A stretch of DNA of 64,000 bases from Nocardioides panacis (GCF_019039255.1 NZ_CP077062.1:2666001-2730000); one strand, 5' to 3'; shown: positions 36,700-45,504, numbered from the stretch's first letter. Notes: generated by a model from the sequence alone, not told the origin. Made by a program: numbers and translations.

Positions 36700-37557
36700 A
36701 TGCCTTCCCACGACCGCTACGGCTCCGACGTCCTGAACACCGACTGGCGCGCGCCGCGCCGGGGCCGCGCCGTGGAGATCTCCGCCGACAAGGGCCTGGT
36801 CGTCGAGGAGGTCACCACCGACTGGTGCGGCGAGATCGTCGCCGTCGAGCGGGACCTCGGCACGGTGACCCTCGAGGACCGGCGCGGCAAGCGACGTACC
36901 TTCCCGATCGGCACCGGCTTCCTGCTCGAGGGCGTCCCGGTGATCCTGGTCCCGCCGGCCCGCTCCGGCCCCGCGGTCAAGACGCGGACGGCGTCCGGGT
37001 CGGTCGCCGTGCCCGGCACCACGGCCCGCGTCGCGCGCGCCAGCCGGATCTTCGTCGAGGGCCGGCACGACGCGGAGCTGGTGGAGAAGGTCTGGGGCGA
37101 CGACCTGCGGGTCGAGGGCGTCGTCGTGGAGTACCTCGAGGGTGTCGACGACCTCGCCGAGCACCTGCGCGACTTCCGGCCCGGCCCGGAGCGCAAGGTC
37201 GGCGTGCTGGTCGACCACCTCGTGGCCGGCTCCAAGGAGAGCCGGATCGCCGCGTCGGTGGCCAAGAGCCCGGTCGGCAAGCACGTGCTGATCGTCGGCC
37301 ACCCCTTCATCGACATCTGGGCAGCGGTCAAGCCGGCCCGGCTCGGCATCAAGGCCTGGCCGACCGTGCCGCGCAACATCGAGTGGAAGCACGGCGTGTG
37401 CCAGCAGCTCGGCTGGCCGCACCGCGACCAGGCCGACATCGCCCGGGCCTGGAAGCACATCCTCGGCGGCGTGCGGTCCTTCGCCGACCTCGACCCGAGC
37501 CTGCTCGGCCGGGTCGAGGAGCTGATCGACTTCGTGACCAGCCCCGAAGGTCACTGA
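36700..37557 (+). CDS. DUF3097 family protein
   Basis: 285 aa. An N-terminal beta-rich part (VVEEVTTDWCGEIVAVERDLGTVTLEDRRGKRRTFPIG, about 30-67) precedes a Toprim-like segment (RIFVEGRHDAELVEKVWG, about 112-129; VGVLVDHLVAGSKESRIA). The C-terminus has HPFIDIWAAVKPARLGI and PRNIEWKHGVCQQLGW. Actinobacterial DUF3097 genes are often found next to hemW, as here, but the biochemical role is not established. Confidence 0.85.
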   Translation: MPSHDRYGSDVLNTDWRAPRRGRAVEISADKGLVVEEVTTDWCGEIVAVERDLGTVTLEDRRGKRRTFPIGTGFLLEGVPVILVPPARSGPAVKTRTASGSVAVPGTTARVARASRIFVEGRHDAELVEKVWGDDLRVEGVVVEYLEGVDDLAEHLRDFRPGPERKVGVLVDHLVAGSKESRIAASVAKSPVGKHVLIVGHPFIDIWAAVKPARLGIKAWPTVPRNIEWKHGVCQQLGWPHRDQADIARAWKHILGGVRSFADLDPSLLGRVEELIDFVTSPEGH

Positions 37558-37611
37558 GAACCACCTCATCGGACCCTGTCGCCGACGGGGCCCGAGTGGT
37601 TGCGTCGGCAC

Positions 37612-37992
37612 ATGAGCACCGACCCGGGCCCGCCTCCCCCGCCGCCGTACGTCGCCGGTCCGCCGCCGATGCGCCCCGACGAGGAGAAGCTCTGGGCGAT
37701 CGGCGCGCACCTCGGCCCGCTGGTCATCGGCGTCTTCGCGCCGCTGATCGTGTGGCTGGTGTTCCGGGACCGCAGCGCCTACCTCGACCGGCAGGGCAAG
37801 GAGGCGCTGAACATGCAGATCTCGTTCCTGATCTACTTCATCGTCGCCGGCTTCTCGGTGATCCTGCTGGTCGGCCTGGTGCTGCTGCCGGTGGTCGGCA
37901 TCACCTGGCTGGTGCTGATGATCGTGGCCACGGTCAAGGTCGCGAACCTCGAGGACTACCGCTACCCGCTGATCTTCCGGCTGGTCACGTGA
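37612..37992 (+). CDS. DUF4870 (Tic20-like) membrane protein
   Basis: 126 aa. A Pro-rich cytosolic N-terminus (PPPPPPYVAGPPPM, about 7-20) is followed by about three transmembrane segments with the family motif AYLDRQGKEALNMQISFLIYF (about 61-81). DUF4870 proteins are widespread and poorly understood. ATG 37612 was chosen over an upstream in-frame start. The 3' end overlaps hemW (opposite strand) by 8 bp. Confidence 0.85.
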   Translation: MSTDPGPPPPPPYVAGPPPMRPDEEKLWAIGAHLGPLVIGVFAPLIVWLVFRDRSAYLDRQGKEALNMQISFLIYFIVAGFSVILLVGLVLLPVVGITWLVLMIVATVKVANLEDYRYPLIFRLVT

Positions 37993-39212
37993 GCAGGTCG
38001 CGGACCACGGCGTCGGCGAGCAGCCGGCCCCGGGTGGTCAGCACCACGCGTCCCTGATCGAGCCCGTCCTGCTCGACGAGCCCGCGGGCGACCTGGTCGG
38101 GCAGCGCCGCGCGGCCGGCGTCGTCGAGGACGTCGACCGGCAGCCCCTGGCGCAGCCGGGTCTCGAGGAGCACCCGCTCGACCCGGCGCGTCTCGTCGTC
38201 GAGCTGCTCGCGGCCGTGCGCCGGGCTGACGCCCTCGCCGACCCGCAGGGCGTACGGCGTCGGGTGCTTGACGTTCCACCAGCGGACCCCGCCGACGTGC
38301 GCGTGCGCCCCGGGGCCGACGCCCCACCAGTCGCCGCCGGTCCAGTACAGGACGTTGTGCCGGCAGGCCGCCTGCGGCGTGCGCGCCCAGTTCGAGACCT
38401 CGTACCAGCCCAGGCCGGCGCGCTCGAACGCCGCGTCGGCGAGGAGGTACTTGTCGGCCAGGTCGTCGTCGTCGGTCATCGGCACGACGCCGCGCCGGAC
38501 CTGCCGGGCCAGGGCGGTGCCCTCCTCGACGATCAGCGCGTAGGCCGAGACGTGGTCCGGCTCGCAGTCGAGGGCCGCCGTGATCGACGTACGCCAGTCG
38601 TCGAGGGACTCCCCAGGCGTGCCGTAGATCAGGTCCAGGCTGACCTGGTCGAAGCCCGCCTCACGGGCCCAGCGCACCACCTGGGGCACCCGTAGCGGGT
38701 CGTGGGTGCGGTCCAGGACGCGCAGCACGTCGGTCACCGCGGACTGCATCCCGAACGACACCCGGTTCACGCCGCCCTCGCGCAGCCGCGCCAGGTCGTC
38801 GGCGTCCACGCTGTCCGGGTTGGACTCGGTGGTCACCTCGGCGCCCGGCGCGAGGCCGAACTCCGAGTCGATCGCCGCGACGATGCGGGTCAGGTCCTGC
38901 GGCGGCAGCAGGGTGGGCGTGCCGCCGCCGAAGAACACCGTCTCGACGGGCACGTCGACGTCGCCGAGCACCCGCCGGGCGAACCGGATCTCGGCGATCG
39001 CCGCGTCGGCGTACGACGCACGCGAGGCGCCGGGCACGTCCCCGAGCTCGGTCGCGGTGTAGGTGTTGAAGTCGCAGTAGCCGCACCGCACCCGGCAGAA
39101 CGGGACGTGCACGTAGAACCCGAACGGCCGCGTCCCGAGCGAGTGCAGCGCCGACGGAGGGAGCGAGCCGTCGGGGGGGCGCGGGGTCCCCGGACGGCAG
39201 GGCGGAGGGCAT
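37985..39212 (-). CDS. hemW: HemW, heme chaperone / radical-SAM coproporphyrinogen-dehydrogenase-like, with apparent 5' frameshift
   Basis: Radical-SAM protein with the C-x3-C-x2-C cluster motif in VHVPFCRVRCGYCDFNTY, FFGGGTPTLL and the C-terminal HemN-like domain. HemW inserts heme into respiratory proteins. The natural N-terminus (MPSALPSGDPAP...) starts at ATG 39212 but is out of frame with the rest. Deleting one base from the G7 run at 39173-39179 joins them and yields ...GTRPFGFYVHVPFC. As written, translation could only begin internally (GTG 39112), losing conserved residues. A homopolymer artefact is likely. Confidence 0.88.
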
Positions 39213-39227
39213 GCGGCAACCCTAAGC

Positions 39228-39284
39228 GGGTCGTCCGCTTGCGCGAGCGCCGGACGGCCCCCTCAACCGGACGACCGGGGGCTG
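39228..39284. repeat. Palindromic repeat element, left copy (degenerate)
   Basis: GGGTCGTCCGCTTG...CCTCAACCGGACGACC forms an imperfect inverted repeat. The right arm CCTCAACCGGACGACCGGGGGCT (39261-39283) is repeated with one mismatch at 40271-40293, so the DUF559 gene is bracketed by direct copies of the element. Confidence 0.6.
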
Positions 39285-39322
39285 TGGAGAGGCTCGCGCG
39301 CCCTCCCCTCCTCGCGAGCACG

Positions 39323-40295
39323 ATGTCTCCCGTGGAGGACGAACCTTGGCGGCTGACGGCCGCGCGACAGCTCGGACTGGTCACCCGCGAGCAGCTGCAG
39401 CTCCTCGGGGTCGACCGGCACCGGGTCCGCAACCAGCTGCGGGCCGAGCGGTGGCGCGCGGTGAGCCCGACGGTGCTGTGCACGACGACCGGGACGCTGA
39501 CACCCGGGCAGCGGCTCTGGGCGGGCGTGCTGCACGCCGGTCCCCCCGGCCGCCGTCGGAGGACTGACCTGCGCCGCGACCCACGGGTTGAGGAACTGGG
39601 ACCGCGAGGAGGTCACGGTCGTCGTCCCCAAGTCCGACAGCCTCCCCGTGCTGCCCGGGGTGCACTTCGTCGAGACCCGCCGCGACATCGTCGCGATGAC
39701 GTCCCCGCGCCCCGGTCCCCCGCACCTGCTCCTTGAGCCGGCGCTCCTCCTGTTCGCGGCCTACACGCGTTCCGAGCGGACCGCCGCAGGTGTGCTGGCC
39801 GCAGCCGTCCAGCAACGACTGACGACACCGGCCGCACTGGACGTCTGGCTGCCCCGGATGCGCCCGTTGCGGCGCTCGAAGATGTTCGCCGCGCTGCTGG
39901 TCGACCTCGTCGGTGGAGCGCAGTCCGTGGCCGAGGTCGACGTCGGCCGGCTGTGCCGCCGCGGCGGCCTGGTGCCGCCGACCCGCCAGGTCCTCCGCCC
40001 CGACCGGCAGGGCCGGCGCCGCTACACCGACTGCGAGTGGGCCCTGCCGGACGGCCGGACGGTGGTGCTCGAGGTCGACGGCGGGCTGCACATGGAGGCG
40101 GAGTCGTGGTGGCACGACATGGCGCGCGAGCGGGAGCTCGTGATCGCGGGCAAGGTCCTCGTCCGCTGCTCCACGACGGAGCTCCGGCACGACCCGACCC
40201 GCATCGTGCGCGACCTGCTCGCGCTCGGCGTACCTCGTGCTCGTCCGGTTGAGCGCGGCGCGGAGCGCACCCTCAACCGGACGACCCGGGGCTAG
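39323..40295 (+). pseudogene. DUF559/type-IV-TA AbiEi-like endonuclease-fold protein, frame-shifted
   Basis: The N-terminus WRLTAARQLGLVTREQLQLLGVDRHRVRNQL (about 7-37) is the winged-helix typical of AbiEi-like antitoxin/DUF559 proteins. The C-terminus YTDCEWALPDGRTVVLEVDGGLHME ... ARERELVIAGKVLVRCSTTEL carries a Vsr-like nuclease fold (E...D-x20-E pattern, about 233-275). The two halves lie in different frames. Removing one C from the C6 run at 39542-39547 joins them through AAVGGLTCAATHGLRNWD. The restored protein is about 323 aa. Such genes are multicopy in Nocardioidaceae, and the cellular role is unknown. Confidence 0.72.
40241..40293. repeat. Palindromic repeat element, right copy; possible bidirectional terminator
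   Basis: TCGTCCGGTTGAG (40241-40253) and CTCAACCGGACGA (40272-40284) are a perfect 13-bp inverted repeat with an 18-nt loop. It covers the last codons of the DUF559 gene and ends beside the fadD stop, where two genes converge, so the hairpin could terminate both. Its right arm is the direct repeat also found at 39261-39283. Confidence 0.65.
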
Positions 40296-42124
40296 CGGTA
40301 GAGGCCGTTGATCTCGGACTTGTAGTTGTCCTCGACGACCTTGCGCTTCACCTTGAGCGACGGGGTGAGTTCGCCGGACTCCACGGTCAGGTCGTGGTCG
40401 AGCAGGATCCACTTCTTGATGGTCTCCCAGCGGTTCAGCCGGGCGTTCAGCGTCTCGACGTACCCCGCGACCATGTCCTTGACCTGCTGGGAGGCGACGA
40501 GCTCGGCGTAGGACTTGCCGGCCATCCCGTTCTCGGCGGCCCAGCCCTCCATCGCGTCGGGGTCCAGGGTGATCAGCGCGACCACGAAGTTGCGCTCCGC
40601 GCCGTGCACCAGGAACTGGCTGCCGTAGGGGCAGATCGCCTTGAACTGCGACTCGATCGCCGAGGGGGCGATGTACTTGCCGCCGGAGGTCTTGAACAGG
40701 TCCTTCTTGCGGTCGGTGATCCGCAGGAAGCCCTGCGCGTCGACGTCGCCGATGTCACCGGTGTGCAGCCAGCCGTCCTCGGTCAGCGCCTCGGCGGTCA
40801 GCTCGGGGAGGTTGTGGTAGCCCTCCATGACACCCGGGCCCTTGATCAGGATCTCGCCGTCCTCGGCGATCTTGAGCTCGCTGCCGGGGAAGATCAGGCC
40901 GACGCTGCCGAAGCGGTAGTCGTCGGGGTGGTTGACGACCGAGCCGGCCGAGGACTCGGTCATCCCGTAGCCCTCGAGGATCACGATGCCGGCGGCGTGG
41001 AACCACTCGGCGATCTCCTGGTTCAGCGCGGCGGCGCCGGAGATGAAGAACCGGACGCGTCCGCCGAAGCGGTCCCGGATCTTGCTGAACACCAGCTTGT
41101 CGAACAGCGCCCGCTGCTTGGCCAGCAGGAACGGGACCGGCTTGCCCTCCCGCTCGAGCCGGTCCACCTGGAGGCCGACCTTGAAGGCCTGGTTGAAGAT
41201 CTTCTCCTTCAGGCCGCCCTCGGAGGCCTGCATGGTGACGATCCGACCGTGCGCCTTCTCGAAGATCCGAGGGGCGGCCCCCATGAAGGTGGGGCGTACG
41301 ACGGCCAGGTTGTCGATGATCTTGTCCACGCGGCCGTCGACGGCGGTGGCGAAGCCGCACGCGAGCTGGGTGGAGAGCAGCACCTTGCCGAACGAGTGCG
41401 CCATCGGCAGCCACAGGAACTGCAGGTCGGTCTCGTCGAGGATGCCCTGGGCCTGGATCGCTGCACCCTCGTAGGTCCAGGACTTGTGCTGGAGCCGCAC
41501 GCCCTTGGGCCGGCCGGTGGTGCCGGAGGTGTAGATCAGGGTGGCCAGGGAGTCCGGCCGCGTGGCGTCGATGCGCTCCTCGACGACGTGCGGGTTGCCG
41601 GCCAGCAGCTCGTCGCCGAGCTTCTCGAGGTCGGCCATCCCGATCACCCAGTCGCCGTCGGTGGCGCCGTCGAAGGTGATCACCTTGGCCAGGTGCGGCA
41701 GCTCGGACTTGCGCTCGAGCAGCTTGGCGATCTGGCTGTCGTCCTCGGCGAACACCACCCGGCACTCGGAGTCGGCGAGGATGTAGCCGACGTCGTCGGC
41801 CATCGTGGAGGGGTACACCGTCGTGGTCGCCCCACCCGCGGACATGATCGCGAGGTCCGCCAAGATCCACTCGAACCGTGTCCCGGCCGCGATGCCCACC
41901 CGCTGCTCGGGCTCGATGCCCAGCGCCACCAGACCGGCAGCGAGCTTGGTGACGTGGTCACCGGTCTCCTGCCAGGTCTGCGACTCCCAGCTGTCGCCCT
42001 TCGGGTAGCGGTAGGCCTCGCGGTTCGGCGTGGCGCGGACCCGGTCGAAGAACTGCCGGCCGACGTTGGGCGCGCGGTCGTCGATGGCGGTCATGTCGTA
42101 GGTGACGGCGGTGGTGGCGGACAT
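40292..42124 (-). CDS. Long-chain fatty-acid-CoA ligase (FadD15/ACSL-like)
   Basis: 610-aa AMP-forming ligase that activates fatty acids to acyl-CoA. ATP/AMP motif LIYTSGTTGRPKGV (about 204-217), GAAALNQEIAEWFHAAGIVILEGYGMTES (about 376-404), GWLHTGDIGDVDAQGFLRITDRKKDLFKTSGGKYI (about 471-505) and an LTPSLKVKRK C-terminal Lys region are present. The start at 42124 follows CAGGAGAGCG. A perfect palindrome CTACCGAACGGTAG lies about 45 bp upstream, suggesting control by a TetR-type fatty-acid regulator. Its 3' end overlaps the DUF559 stop by 4 bp. Confidence 0.93.
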   Translation of the reverse strand: MSATTAVTYDMTAIDDRAPNVGRQFFDRVRATPNREAYRYPKGDSWESQTWQETGDHVTKLAAGLVALGIEPEQRVGIAAGTRFEWILADLAIMSAGGATTTVYPSTMADDVGYILADSECRVVFAEDDSQIAKLLERKSELPHLAKVITFDGATDGDWVIGMADLEKLGDELLAGNPHVVEERIDATRPDSLATLIYTSGTTGRPKGVRLQHKSWTYEGAAIQAQGILDETDLQFLWLPMAHSFGKVLLSTQLACGFATAVDGRVDKIIDNLAVVRPTFMGAAPRIFEKAHGRIVTMQASEGGLKEKIFNQAFKVGLQVDRLEREGKPVPFLLAKQRALFDKLVFSKIRDRFGGRVRFFISGAAALNQEIAEWFHAAGIVILEGYGMTESSAGSVVNHPDDYRFGSVGLIFPGSELKIAEDGEILIKGPGVMEGYHNLPELTAEALTEDGWLHTGDIGDVDAQGFLRITDRKKDLFKTSGGKYIAPSAIESQFKAICPYGSQFLVHGAERNFVVALITLDPDAMEGWAAENGMAGKSYAELVASQQVKDMVAGYVETLNARLNRWETIKKWILLDHDLTVESGELTPSLKVKRKVVEDNYKSEINGLYR

Positions 42125-42168
42125 CGCTCTCCTGGGATCGGGTGTGCAGCACAAGGTAGATCACACGG

Positions 42169-42182
42169 CTACCGAACGGTAG
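42169..42182. promoter_or_regulatory. Palindromic operator upstream of the acyl-CoA ligase gene
   Basis: CTACCGAACGGTAG is a perfect 6+6 palindrome around AA, 45 bp above the ligase start. Similar CCG-N2-CGG-type palindromes are used by TetR-family regulators of fatty-acid genes in actinobacteria. No regulator gene is adjacent, so the assignment is by motif and position only. Confidence 0.5.
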
Positions 42183-42208
42183 GTTAGCGGGCCGTTTCGC
42201 GCGACGGA

Positions 42209-42868
42209 TCAGACCGTCTGCGGCGCCGTGCGCCTGCGTGCCACCGCGTAGACCGGCTCGGGCAGTCCGGGTACGTCGAGCAGCCCGGGCAGCAACGACG
42301 GGTCGGTCGTCAGCGCGCGGAACATCATCGACACCGTGAACCCGTGCTCGGGACGGTGCTCGACCACGATCTCGTCACCGGCCTGCAGGACACCCTCCTC
42401 GAGGACGCGCAGGTAGGGCCCCGGGCGACCTTCCGCGGTGAACCGCTTGGCCCACTCGGCGTTGTCGAGGAGGTGCCGGCCGAGCCAGTTCTTGAACACC
42501 GAGCACGGGATCCGCACCTCGACCGGCGAGAGCAGGGCGGTGCCGATCCGCCAGTGCTCGCCGAGGACGGCCTCGTTGACGTCGAGCCCGCCGGTGGTGA
42601 GGTTCTCCCCGAACATCGCCGGCCCCAGAGGCCCACCGATCCGCTGCGCCCAGAGGTCCAGGTCCTCCTGGGCGAAGGCGTAGACCGCCTGGAACACCCC
42701 ACCGTGGTGCTTGGTGTCGGCGACCTGGTCACCTTCGAGCCCCAGCTCGTGGACACGGACCGGTCCGTCCACGCTGTGCTTGCGGAAGGACGTACGGCGC
42801 TTGCTGCCCGCCCAGGTCGCGGTCACGGGCCTGCCGACGTTGACGGAGAGGACACGGGGACTGCTCAT
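42209..42868 (-). CDS. MOSC-domain protein (YiiM-like)
   Basis: 219 aa. GLEGDQVADTKHHGGVFQAVYAF (about 44-66), GPLGPAMFGENLTTGGLDVNEAVLGEHWRIG (about 80-110) and the MOSC Cys in VRIPCSVFKNWL (near 125) are diagnostic. The YiiM C-terminal 3-alpha region is present. MOSC proteins bind the molybdenum cofactor, and YiiM relatives reduce N-hydroxylated base analogues such as 6-N-hydroxylaminopurine with a redox partner. No molybdenum-cofactor gene is adjacent. Confidence 0.9.
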   Translation of the reverse strand: MSSPRVLSVNVGRPVTATWAGSKRRTSFRKHSVDGPVRVHELGLEGDQVADTKHHGGVFQAVYAFAQEDLDLWAQRIGGPLGPAMFGENLTTGGLDVNEAVLGEHWRIGTALLSPVEVRIPCSVFKNWLGRHLLDNAEWAKRFTAEGRPGPYLRVLEEGVLQAGDEIVVEHRPEHGFTVSMMFRALTTDPSLLPGLLDVPGLPEPVYAVARRRTAPQTV

Positions 42869-42935
42869 CGCCCCAGTCTCGCGTGTCCTCGGCCCGCGCG
42901 CAGCGGGTTTCCGCCGGGCGGGTCGAGGACGCAGG

Positions 42936-42964
42936 ACACCCGCCCCGGAAGCCGGGGCGGGTGT
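42936..42964 (-). terminator. Strong hairpin downstream of the repeat-protein gene
   Basis: ACACCCGCCCCGG and CCGGGGCGGGTGT form a perfect 13-bp stem with a 3-nt loop, 30 bp past the stop of the repeat-protein gene. No U-tract follows, which is common for terminators in high-GC actinobacteria. Confidence 0.65.
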
Positions 42965-42993
42965 AGCGCTGCTGGTCTTCGCTCGCCGGACGC

Positions 42994-44748
42994 TCAGCCG
43001 ACCAGGAGAGGCGGCAGGACCGGAGCGGTGTTGTTCCCACCGTTCCCGGCACCACCGTTCCCGGCACCACCGTTCCCGGCACCACCGTTCCCGGCACCAC
43101 CGTTGCCTGCGCCACCGGAGGTCCCAGTGGTGCTAGTGGTCCCGGCGCCGCCGTTGCTTCCACCGTTCCCGGAGCCGCCGTTCCCGCCGTTGCCGGAGCC
43201 GCCACCGTTCCCGGTGGTCCCGGAGGTGCTGGAAGTCCCGCCGGTGCCGTGGGTCCCGGCACCGCCGTTGGTCCCACCGTTCCCGGAGCCACCGCTGTTC
43301 CCGGAGGTCCCGGAGCTGCCGGACGTGCTGGAGGTCCCGCTACTGCTGCCGCCGTTCCCCGAGCCGCCGTTGCTCCCACCGTTCCCGGAGCCGCCGCTGT
43401 TCCCGGAGGTCCCGGAGGTCCCGGACGTGCTGGAGGTCCCGCTACTGCTGCCGCCGTTCCCCGAGCCGCCGTTGCTCCCACCGTTCCCAGAGCCGCCGCT
43501 GTTCCCGGAGGTCCCGGAGCTGCCGGACGTGCTGGAGGTCCCGCTGCTGCTGCCGCCGTTCCCCGAGCCGCCGTTGGTCCCGCCGTTCCCAGAGCCGCCG
43601 CTGTTCCCGGAGGTCCCGGAGCTGCCGGACGTGCTGGAGGTCCCGCTACTGCTGCCGCCGTTCCCGGAGCCGCCGTTGCTCCCACCGTTCCCGGAGCCGC
43701 CGTTGCTCCCACCGTTCCCGGAGCCGCCGCTGTTCCCGGAGGTCCCGGAGGTCCCGGAGGTGCTGGAGGTCCCGCTGCTGCTGCCGCCGTTCCCGGAGCC
43801 ACCGTTGCTCCCGCCGTTCCCGGACGTCCCAGTGCTGCCCGAGGTTCCGGAAGTCCCGGTGGGGCCGCTGTGGGTCCCGGTGTTCCCAGTGCTGCCGTCG
43901 TTGCCGTTGTTGTTGGTGCCGTGGTCCTGGTTGTTGCTGGTGCTGTGGTCCTGGTTGTTGCTGTGGTCCTGGTTGTTGTTGGTGCTGTGGTCCTGGTTGT
44001 TGTTGGTGCTGTGGTCCTGGTTGTTGCTGTGGTCGTGGCTGCCGTGGTCCTGGTTGTCGCTGTGGTCGTGGCTGCCGTGGTTGTTGTTGTTGCCGTGCTC
44101 GTGGTCACCGTGGTCGTTGTTGTTTCCGTGGTCCCCGTGGTGGTCACCGTGGTCGTGGTTGTCCCCGTGGTGGTCACCGTGGTGGTCACCGTGGTCGTGG
44201 TTGTCCCCGTGGTGGTCACCGTGGTCGTGGTTGTCCCCGTGGTGGTCACCGTGGTGGTCACCGTGGTGGTCACCGTGGTCGTGGTTGTCCCCGTGGTCCC
44301 CGTGGTCGCGCTCGTTGATCACCTTGACGTGCAGGCTCGGGTCGTTGTTGTCGTCGAACCGGACCCTCAGCTTGTTGCCGTCGGTGCTGGTGTCCTCGTC
44401 GTCACCCCACACCTTGAAGCGCACGTCGAACCCGTTGTCGTCCGTCTCCTCGAGCCAGAACTTGTTGTTGTCGAACTTGAGGTCGACGTTCTCGCAGTCC
44501 CCGTCCTTGAGGCTGAAGTGCTCCCTGTCCTTGTCGGTCCAGGCCTTGAAGTCGAAGCTGTCGTCCTTGTGACTCTTGCGTTTCTGCCACCGGTCATGGT
44601 TGTCCTTGACCTCCTTGCAGACCGTCACGTCGAGGACGTCGGACCTGTGGTGCCTGGCGCTCGCCACCGCGGCCGAGCTGAGACTCGTCGAGACCAGCGC
44701 GGCACTCATCAACGTGGCCCCCGCGAAGCGAAGCGTTCGGTGCTGCAT
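42994..44748 (-). CDS. Secreted low-complexity protein with His/Asp, Asn/Gln and Ser/Gly/Thr repeat zones
   Basis: 584 aa from ATG 44748 with a GGGGAGGAA ribosome site. A signal peptide (about 1-31) is followed by a charged, Asp-rich domain with two Cys (about 36-147). Residues 148-219 are DHGDHHGDN-type repeats (very high His/Asp, a likely metal-binding surface). Residues 220-282 are NNQDHST repeats. Residues 309-487 are five 34-residue SGNGGSNGG... units. Residues about 546-571 are GAGNG repeats, and the tail is APVLPPLLVG with no sortase motif. It is not recognised as a named family. A cell-surface or matrix role is inferred from export and composition only. Confidence 0.75.
   Translation of the reverse strand: MQHRTLRFAGATLMSAALVSTSLSSAAVASARHHRSDVLDVTVCKEVKDNHDRWQKRKSHKDDSFDFKAWTDKDREHFSLKDGDCENVDLKFDNNKFWLEETDDNGFDVRFKVWGDDEDTSTDGNKLRVRFDDNNDPSLHVKVINERDHGDHGDNHDHGDHHGDHHGDHHGDNHDHGDHHGDNHDHGDHHGDHHGDNHDHGDHHGDHGNNNDHGDHEHGNNNNHGSHDHSDNQDHGSHDHSNNQDHSTNNNQDHSTNNNQDHSNNQDHSTSNNQDHGTNNNGNDGSTGNTGTHSGPTGTSGTSGSTGTSGNGGSNGGSGNGGSSSGTSSTSGTSGTSGNSGGSGNGGSNGGSGNGGSNGGSGNGGSSSGTSSTSGSSGTSGNSGGSGNGGTNGGSGNGGSSSGTSSTSGSSGTSGNSGGSGNGGSNGGSGNGGSSSGTSSTSGTSGTSGNSGGSGNGGSNGGSGNGGSSSGTSSTSGSSGTSGNSGGSGNGGTNGGAGTHGTGGTSSTSGTTGNGGGSGNGGNGGSGNGGSNGGAGTTSTTGTSGGAGNGGAGNGGAGNGGAGNGGAGNGGNNTAPVLPPLLVG
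43288..43824 (-). repeat. In-gene VNTR: five units of 102 bp (one with a 27-bp insertion)
   Basis: Residues 309-342, 343-385, 386-419, 420-453 and 454-487 of the repeat protein are near-identical. The second unit has an extra nine residues (one more SGNGGSNGG). Small S/T and GTS/GSS alternations mark individual copies. All changes keep frame. Such arrays vary in copy number by slippage or unequal crossing-over. Confidence 0.9.
44092..44307 (-). repeat. His/Asp-coding short repeats (GTGGTCACC-type 9-12 bp units)
   Basis: Within the repeat-protein gene, the opposite strand shows GTGGTGGTCACCGTGGTC-like units in long runs, encoding D-H-H-G and D-N-H-D-H-G. Across this zone about one residue in three is His. 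It is imperfect but in frame throughout. Confidence 0.8.
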
Positions 44749-45039
44749 GGGTTCCTCCCCTGTGTGATTGATCAACTGTGATGTCCACCCCCGCTCACTC
44801 AACTCCGGTATGCGTACCTGTGCCATGACGCGATGTGCGGGCACGCCCACCCCTCGGAGAGGCGGCGTGGACGCGGGTGCGCGACCCCCCGTTCGAACCT
44901 GACCCGGACTCAGGAAAACGCCAGGTGGGCCATAGGTTTCAAGGCATTGCACGACATAGTCGATGCATCCGGCGCCGCTCTCCGGGCCCTCATCCGCGCA
45001 GGTTCCCAATAAAGGTTGCCATCCCGGAAAGTGATCTTT

Positions 45040-45504
45040 ATGGTTTCCGTCATGGAAAGTTTCTCTGATCCTCGCCAGGACCTCGCGGACGCGGAGCGGG
45101 CGGCGGCCGCGCCGTACGTCGACTACCCCACGACACCGGCGTGGTACCCGCCGGCCGTCGGCGTCTGGGCGGCCGCACTGGTGGCGGTACTCGGCTTCGA
45201 CGGGCACGCCCTGCGGTCCGCGGGGCTGGCGGTGCTGATCGTGCTCGAGGTGCTGTTCATCGCGTGGTACCGCCGCAAGCGCGGGGTGATGCCGAACCTG
45301 CGAGGAGCGCCGCGCGAGATCGCCCGCGAGATGCGGTGGTACGTCGTGGGGGTCGTCGTGGTGGTGGCCGTCGTCGGCGCCGCCTTCGCGGTCAGCAGCC
45401 TGCTGGCCGCGGTGGTCGCCCTGGTGCTCGTCACCGCGGGGGTCGCGGCCTACGAGCGCCGTTACGAGGTCGCGGCGGCCCGCACCCGCGAACGGCTCTC
45501 ATGA
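45040..45504 (+). CDS. Four-helix membrane protein of unknown function
   Basis: 154 aa. A hydrophilic N-terminus of about 32 residues precedes four hydrophobic segments (about 38-54, 60-77, 100-117, 120-138) joined by a basic loop with WYRRKRGVMP; the C-terminus is charged. ATG 45040 has GGAAAG eight bases upstream; the ATG at 45052 has none. It ends in an ATGA overlap with a winged-helix regulator, a recurrent actinobacterial pair in which the regulator probably controls the membrane protein. The product is not recognised. Confidence 0.7.
   Translation: MVSVMESFSDPRQDLADAERAAAAPYVDYPTTPAWYPPAVGVWAAALVAVLGFDGHALRSAGLAVLIVLEVLFIAWYRRKRGVMPNLRGAPREIAREMRWYVVGVVVVVAVVGAAFAVSSLLAAVVALVLVTAGVAAYERRYEVAAARTRERLS

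Noticed and set aside
43288-43824. Possible CRISPR or mobile repeat
   Set aside because: Units are in-frame coding repeats of one protein with no spacers.
42344-44572. 742-codon Pro/Leu/Val-rich frame on the plus strand opposite the repeat protein
   Set aside because: It has no start context, signal or recognisable domain, and its repeats are the complement of the Ser/Gly and His/Asp repeats. The minus-strand frame has a signal peptide, ribosome site and terminator.
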